A stretch of 54,025 nucleotides of DNA from DATCDR01 sp036510575 (GTDB taxonomy: Bacteria; Actinomycetota; Acidimicrobiia; Acidimicrobiales; Bog-793). Below the pieces are notes generated by a model. The model did not search any database and was not told the DNA's origin. It saw nothing but the letters and a program-made list of their open reading frames with translations. The position numbers and the translations under genes are program-made. Shown here one piece after another: positions 50,691 through 54,025 of this stretch. The DNA is taken from positions 1 to 54,025 of the forward strand of contig DATCDR010000175.1 of assembly GCA_036510575.1 (NCBI GenBank), given 5' to 3'. Position 1 is the first letter of the stretch. Each line of letters begins with the position of its first letter.

Positions 50691-53159
50691 GTGACGGTTA
50701 CTGACCAAACTCCGCCTGGTGGCGACGGCCGTGAGTCGGTCGAACCAGTTGACATCCAATTTGAGATGGAACGCTCGTTTCTCGAGTACTCAATGTCGGT
50801 CATCGTCTCGCGGGCACTGCCCGATGTGCGCGACGGGCTAAAGCCCGTGCACCGCAGGATCCTCTACTCGATGTGGGACAAGGGCCAGCGCCCCGATCGT
50901 CCACACGTGAAGTCGGCGACCGTGGTCGGGGACGTGATGGCGCGTTTTCACCCGCACGGCGACACGGCCATTTATGACGCCCTCGCTCGGATGGTCCAGG
51001 AGTTCAGCCTTCGTCATCCGCTGATCGACGGGCACGGCGAGTTCGGCTCTCCGAGCCCGAACGACGGGCCTGCTGCGATGCGGTATACGGAGTGTCGTCT
51101 TGCCGTATTGACGATGAGCATGCTCGAGGGTCTAGACGAGCGCACCGTCGACTTCATTCCGAACTTCTCGGGCTCAGACGAGGAGCCCGTTGTACTTCCG
51201 GCGCGGTTCCCGAACCTCTTGGTGAACGGTTCGCAAGGAATAGCCGTTGGAATGGCGACGAACATACCGCCGCACAACCTTGGCGAGGTCATCGATGCCA
51301 CCATCCACCTGCTGCACAATCCCGAGGCAACGTCTGATGATCTGATGCAGTTCGTCAAGGGTCCCGACTTCCCGACGGGCGCGCTTATTCTTGGACGTTC
51401 CGGGATACTCGACGCGTATCGCACCGGGCGTGGGTCGGTGCGGATGCGAGCAGTCGCGGAGATCACCGAAGAGCGAAACACCACCCAGATCGTGGTCACC
51501 GAGATTCCGTATCAGACTGCCGTGGAGTCGATTGACCAGCAGGTAGCAGACGCACTCGAACGAGGCGATCTGTCGGGGATCACCGCGACCCAGGATCTCT
51601 CAGCTGGGCACGAGACGCGTTACATCCTCACGTTGCGCCGGGACGCCAACGCGAACGTGGTGTTGAACAACTTGTACAAGCACACGCAGCTACAGACGAG
51701 CTTCGGCATTCACATGCTTGCGCTCGTCGACGGGGTGCCACGTCTCGTCAATCTCCAACAGGCGCTGGCCGCGTACATCGCGCATCAGGTAGAGGTCATC
51801 ACCCGCCGCACCGAGGATCGGCTTCGGAGAGATCGGGATCGAGCGCACATCGTCGAGGGTCTTCTCCGGGCAATCGACATGCTGGATGCAGTGATCGCGA
51901 CAATCCGCGCCTCAGATGACCGCCCGGAGGCCCGCGCCAACTTGATGGCCGAACCGTTCTCGTTCTCCGAGGATCAGGCCAATCACATCTTGGACATGAC
52001 GCTTGGACGCCTGACGCGACTTGGTCGGAGCGATCTCGAAGAGGAGATGGAAAAGCTCCGGCTCAGCATGGCGGCCCTTGAGCTGATCCTGAGCGATCCA
52101 GCTGAATTGCGTGGCGTGATCGACACCGAGCTCGGCGAGATCCGGTCGAGGTCGGCGAATCCACGTCGCAGCCAGATCGTTCACGATCCAGGCGAGCTCG
52201 GTAACGACGACCTGATCGAAGATGAGCCGATCGTGGTGACCATCACTCGAGCTGGCTACATCAAGGCGGTCTCCGCCGACGCGTTCCGGCCGCAGTCCCG
52301 CGGCGGGCGTGGAGTGCAAGGGACTCGCCTGAAGGAGGAGGACCTCATCACCGAGGTCGTTCACACGACCGCACTCGCCCATGTCTTGCTCTTTTCCAAT
52401 CAGGGCAAGGTGTATCGCATGCGCGCGCACGAAATTCCGATGAAGGAGCGGACGGCTCGAGGGACGCCGGCAGTCAACCTGATCTCGCTCGCGCCAGACG
52501 AGCGAATCCAGGCGATCGTGGAGACGAAGACCTTCGATCCTGATCGCTACCTTCTGTTTGCGACGAAGTCGGGCCAGGTGAAAAAGACGTCCTTTAGCGA
52601 GTACGACAAGTCGCGGCGGGAGGGCTTTATCGCCATCAACCTCCACGGCGGCGACGAGCTCGTGCGAGTCTTGCCGACGAGCGGATCCGACGACGTCTTT
52701 CTGGTCTCTCGAAATGGCGTCACGATTCGATTCGCAGAAAGCGACATCCGCCCGATGGGTAGGAGCGCGGCAGGTGTTCGCGGCATGCGGCTACGCGCCG
52801 GCGACGAGGTTGTTTCGTGCGACGTCACGCGCGAGGACACTGACTTGATGATCGTTACGGATGCCGGCTTCGGCAAGCGGACCAAGCTTGATCATTTCAA
52901 TGCCCAGGTGAGGGGCGGTCAGGGCGTCCGCGGGATCAAGCTCACGCAACGCCGCGGCTACGTCGTCGCTGCACTCATGGCGGCACTCGACGACGAGCTG
53001 TTGCTGGTGTCATCGGCCGGGGTGGTAATCCGCGTTGCGGTGCGCGAAATTGCCGCCCAGGGCCGAGATGCGACCGGTGTTCGGATAATGAACCTGGACG
53101 ACGAGACGAGCGTCGCAGCCGTAGCGAGGCTCGGAAGCGACGAAGAGCCAGACTCCTAA
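50691..53159 (+). CDS. gyrA: DNA gyrase subunit A
   Basis: DNA-cleaving subunit, 822 aa. The catalytic Tyr132 is in AAMRYTECRLA. The quinolone-determining region reads HPHGDTAIYDALARM, with Thr at the position equivalent to E. coli Ser83. The C-terminal wrapping domain has the GyrA box QSRGGRGVQG (about residue 535) and repeated blades. GTG start 60 bases after gyrB; same operon. Followed by tRNA-Ile without an intervening DUF3566 gene. Confidence 0.98.
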   Translation: MTVTDQTPPGGDGRESVEPVDIQFEMERSFLEYSMSVIVSRALPDVRDGLKPVHRRILYSMWDKGQRPDRPHVKSATVVGDVMARFHPHGDTAIYDALARMVQEFSLRHPLIDGHGEFGSPSPNDGPAAMRYTECRLAVLTMSMLEGLDERTVDFIPNFSGSDEEPVVLPARFPNLLVNGSQGIAVGMATNIPPHNLGEVIDATIHLLHNPEATSDDLMQFVKGPDFPTGALILGRSGILDAYRTGRGSVRMRAVAEITEERNTTQIVVTEIPYQTAVESIDQQVADALERGDLSGITATQDLSAGHETRYILTLRRDANANVVLNNLYKHTQLQTSFGIHMLALVDGVPRLVNLQQALAAYIAHQVEVITRRTEDRLRRDRDRAHIVEGLLRAIDMLDAVIATIRASDDRPEARANLMAEPFSFSEDQANHILDMTLGRLTRLGRSDLEEEMEKLRLSMAALELILSDPAELRGVIDTELGEIRSRSANPRRSQIVHDPGELGNDDLIEDEPIVVTITRAGYIKAVSADAFRPQSRGGRGVQGTRLKEEDLITEVVHTTALAHVLLFSNQGKVYRMRAHEIPMKERTARGTPAVNLISLAPDERIQAIVETKTFDPDRYLLFATKSGQVKKTSFSEYDKSRREGFIAINLHGGDELVRVLPTSGSDDVFLVSRNGVTIRFAESDIRPMGRSAAGVRGMRLRAGDEVVSCDVTREDTDLMIVTDAGFGKRTKLDHFNAQVRGGQGVRGIKLTQRRGYVVAALMAALDDELLLVSSAGVVIRVAVREIAAQGRDATGVRIMNLDDETSVAAVARLGSDEEPDS

Positions 53160-53208
53160 CCCGCCTTAGGAGCCGCGCGACGCCTGGTGTAATCTCATGA
53201 CTCCACCT

Positions 53209-53282
53209 GGGGCTATAGCTCAGTCGGTTAGAGCGCAGCACTGATAATGCTGAGGTCGTTGGTTCGATTCCAACTAGCCCCA
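53209..53282 (+). tRNA. tRNA-Ile (anticodon GAT)
   Basis: 74 bases folding as acceptor GGGGCTA/TAGCCCC, D arm GCTC/GAGC, anticodon arm CAGCA-CTGATAA-TGCTG with GAT, T arm GTTGG-TTCGATT-CCAAC and discriminator A. The 3' CCA is not encoded, so it is added by the Cca enzyme. It follows gyrA, as in most Actinobacteria. Its 3' half is partly copied at 53876. Confidence 0.97.
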
Positions 53283-53298
53283 CTACTAAACACCAGGT
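53237..53298 (+). repeat. Attachment-site-like repeat, intact copy (tRNA 3' half)
   Basis: From the tRNA anticodon arm to just past the gene, this segment is matched by a degraded copy at 53876-53936. The shared parts include GTCGTTGGTTCGATT and the ending CCAGGT. tRNA 3' ends are the usual integration sites for tyrosine integrases. Confidence 0.65.
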
Positions 53299-53334
53299 CA
53301 GACGGGTATGGGTTGACGTGGCCTGTGGATATCG

Positions 53335-53353
53335 TCTGACACAAATCTGACAC
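53335..53353. repeat. 19-base imperfect repeat, left copy
   Basis: TCTGACACAAATCTGACAC, differing from the copy at 53757-53775 at two positions. The two copies lie on either side of the integrase remnant. Each contains TCTGACA twice, 12 bases apart. Confidence 0.55.
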
Positions 53354-53408
53354 AAGAATTTCGAGCACTGCTGCGTCATAGGGGTCACTCAGGGGGTGTT
53401 CCGGTGTC

Positions 53409-53742
53409 TCACGAGCCGTTCCCGTTAAGCGGTCGCATGGTCGCACGACTCGCGTCTTTGGCACCCGCGGCAAGCCGATCGAGTGCGTCGTTCACACGTT
53501 CTTCGACGTCTGGGAATAGGTGTCCGTATCGGTCGAGCACCGTGACTACCGAGGTGTGCCCAGCTCGAGCCGCAATCTCGCGGGGTGTCGTCGCCGGCTG
53601 CGATCCATAGCGCTACCGCTGTGTGGCGGAGGTCGTGCGGCCGAGTTGGCGCGAGCCCAGCTGCTTCGACAACGAGCAGCAGCCCACCCACGATGAGGCT
53701 CGGAGGTCGCCGGTGTTCCAGCGACGCGATGTCCGTCGTCAA
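53409..53742 (-). pseudogene. Tyrosine-type site-specific integrase, truncated and frameshifted
   Basis: The minus strand reads VEAAGLAPTRPHDLRHTAVA LWIAAG in one frame, then after one extra base at about 53590-53598 continues in the next frame as TTPREIAARAGHTSVVTVLD RYGHLFPDVEERVNDALDRL and stops at 53409. These are the C-terminal catalytic motifs of phage-type integrases: RHT with its Arg, GHTSV with the His, and the Tyr nucleophile in DRYGH. The N-terminal half of the enzyme is gone. It is a relic next to tRNA-Ile. Confidence 0.85.
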
Positions 53743-53756
53743 TGCGACCTTGGTGA

Positions 53757-53775
53757 TCTGACACGAATCTGACAG
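53757..53775. repeat. 19-base imperfect repeat, right copy
   Basis: TCTGACACGAATCTGACAG, the partner of the copy at 53335-53353. It lies just outside the 5' end of the integrase remnant. Confidence 0.55.
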
Positions 53776-53875
53776 GGCGGCAAATGAGGGTCAATCGTGG
53801 TCACTCACGGTTAGCAAACGAGCAGTTCAGAATACACTTCCGGGCAAATCCTCTGTTGGGGATAACCCCTGCAAG

Positions 53876-53936
53876 GCACTGAGCATGTTGACGTCGTTGG
53901 TTCGATTTCAAATAGTCCCACTCCAAAAGCCCAGGT
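53876..53936 (+). repeat. Degraded copy of the tRNA-Ile 3' half (attachment-site-like)
   Basis: Aligned to the tRNA, the segment keeps GTCGTTGGTTCGATT and ends ...CCAGGT as the tRNA flank does, but has several substitutions (for example TTTCAAATAGTCCCA in place of TCCAACTAGCCCCA) and cannot form a full acceptor stem. It marks the far end of the integrated segment. I see no gene between here and the window end. Confidence 0.65.
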
Positions 53937-54025
53937 GAAACTTGGCGGACTCTCGCAAAGTGACCCGTCGCTGGGTTTGGCAGAATGTTACTGTTGCGCG
54001 AGCGGCCGGGGGGGCTGACCGTACT

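Noticed and set aside
53876..53936. A second tRNA gene
   Set aside because: Only the 3' half resembles a tRNA, the acceptor stem does not pair and no D arm is present; it is better read as an attachment-site relic.
1..54025. CRISPR arrays, insertion sequences or a defence island
   Set aside because: I saw no regularly spaced repeats, transposase motifs or terminal inverted repeats; apart from the integrase relic the content is core genome.

Overview
The window is a stretch of high-GC actinobacterial chromosome that includes the replication origin. The right half keeps the gene order cca - DUF6049 - murJ - (degV) - trxB - trxA - cwlM-like - parB - parA - rsmG - khpB - yidC - yidD - rnpA - rpmH // dnaA - oriC - dnaN - recF - dciA-like - gyrB - gyrA - tRNA-Ile. 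This is the order around oriC in Mycobacterium tuberculosis (Rv3907c to gyrA), but the sigM/anti-sigma pair is missing and a degV gene and a small membrane protein gene stand in its place. This order, the ino1-PadR-DUF5318 block and frequent GTG/TTG starts place the organism in Actinomycetota. A deep-branching acidimicrobial-type lineage is my inference, not proven here.

Left part (1-20.7 kb): a truncated secreted protein, an orphan family-5 solute-binding protein, dihydrolipoyl dehydrogenase, a gamma-glutamyltransferase-like enzyme, a HAD hydrolase, a MetE C-terminal-domain-like protein, a large polytopic membrane protein, a coiled-coil protein, a Gfo/Idh/MocA oxidoreductase and an OmpR-type two-component pair. 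Next comes a cobalamin riboswitch that controls btuFCD. A GT4 glycosyltransferase overlaps a debranching-enzyme-like glycosidase.

Middle part (20.8-37.8 kb): dnaB; the rpsF-ssb-rpsR-rplI operon, whose S18 carries an unusual acidic tail; panB; the DUF5318 / PadR / ino1 group with a palindrome at the PadR promoter; cca with a histone-deacetylase-like gene; then the cell-wall and redox run DUF6049-murJ-degV-trxB-trxA and a pseudo-amidase of CwlM type.

Origin part (37.8-53.2 kb): a roughly 0.8 kb mostly non-coding stretch with a cluster of DnaA boxes, then leftward parB-parA-rsmG-khpB-yidC-yidD-rnpA-rpmH and rightward dnaA-dnaN-recF-dciA-gyrB-gyrA. The dnaA-dnaN gap has DnaA boxes, a parS-like site and an AT-rich tract with DnaA-trio-like repeats next to two boxes, so it is the best oriC candidate. 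rsmG has no usual start codon and recF may begin at a CTG that overlaps the dnaN stop. Two genes missed by simple length or start rules, rpmH and full-length rsmG, were read directly from the sequence.

Right edge (53.2-54.0 kb): tRNA-Ile(GAT), a frameshifted tyrosine-integrase remnant and a degraded copy of the tRNA 3' half. Together these look like the scar of an integrated element. I saw no CRISPR array, insertion sequence or complete defence system. The most unusual items are regulatory or structural (alternative hairpins, a second DnaA-box cluster, CTG-start candidates, the S18 tail) rather than a new multigene system.
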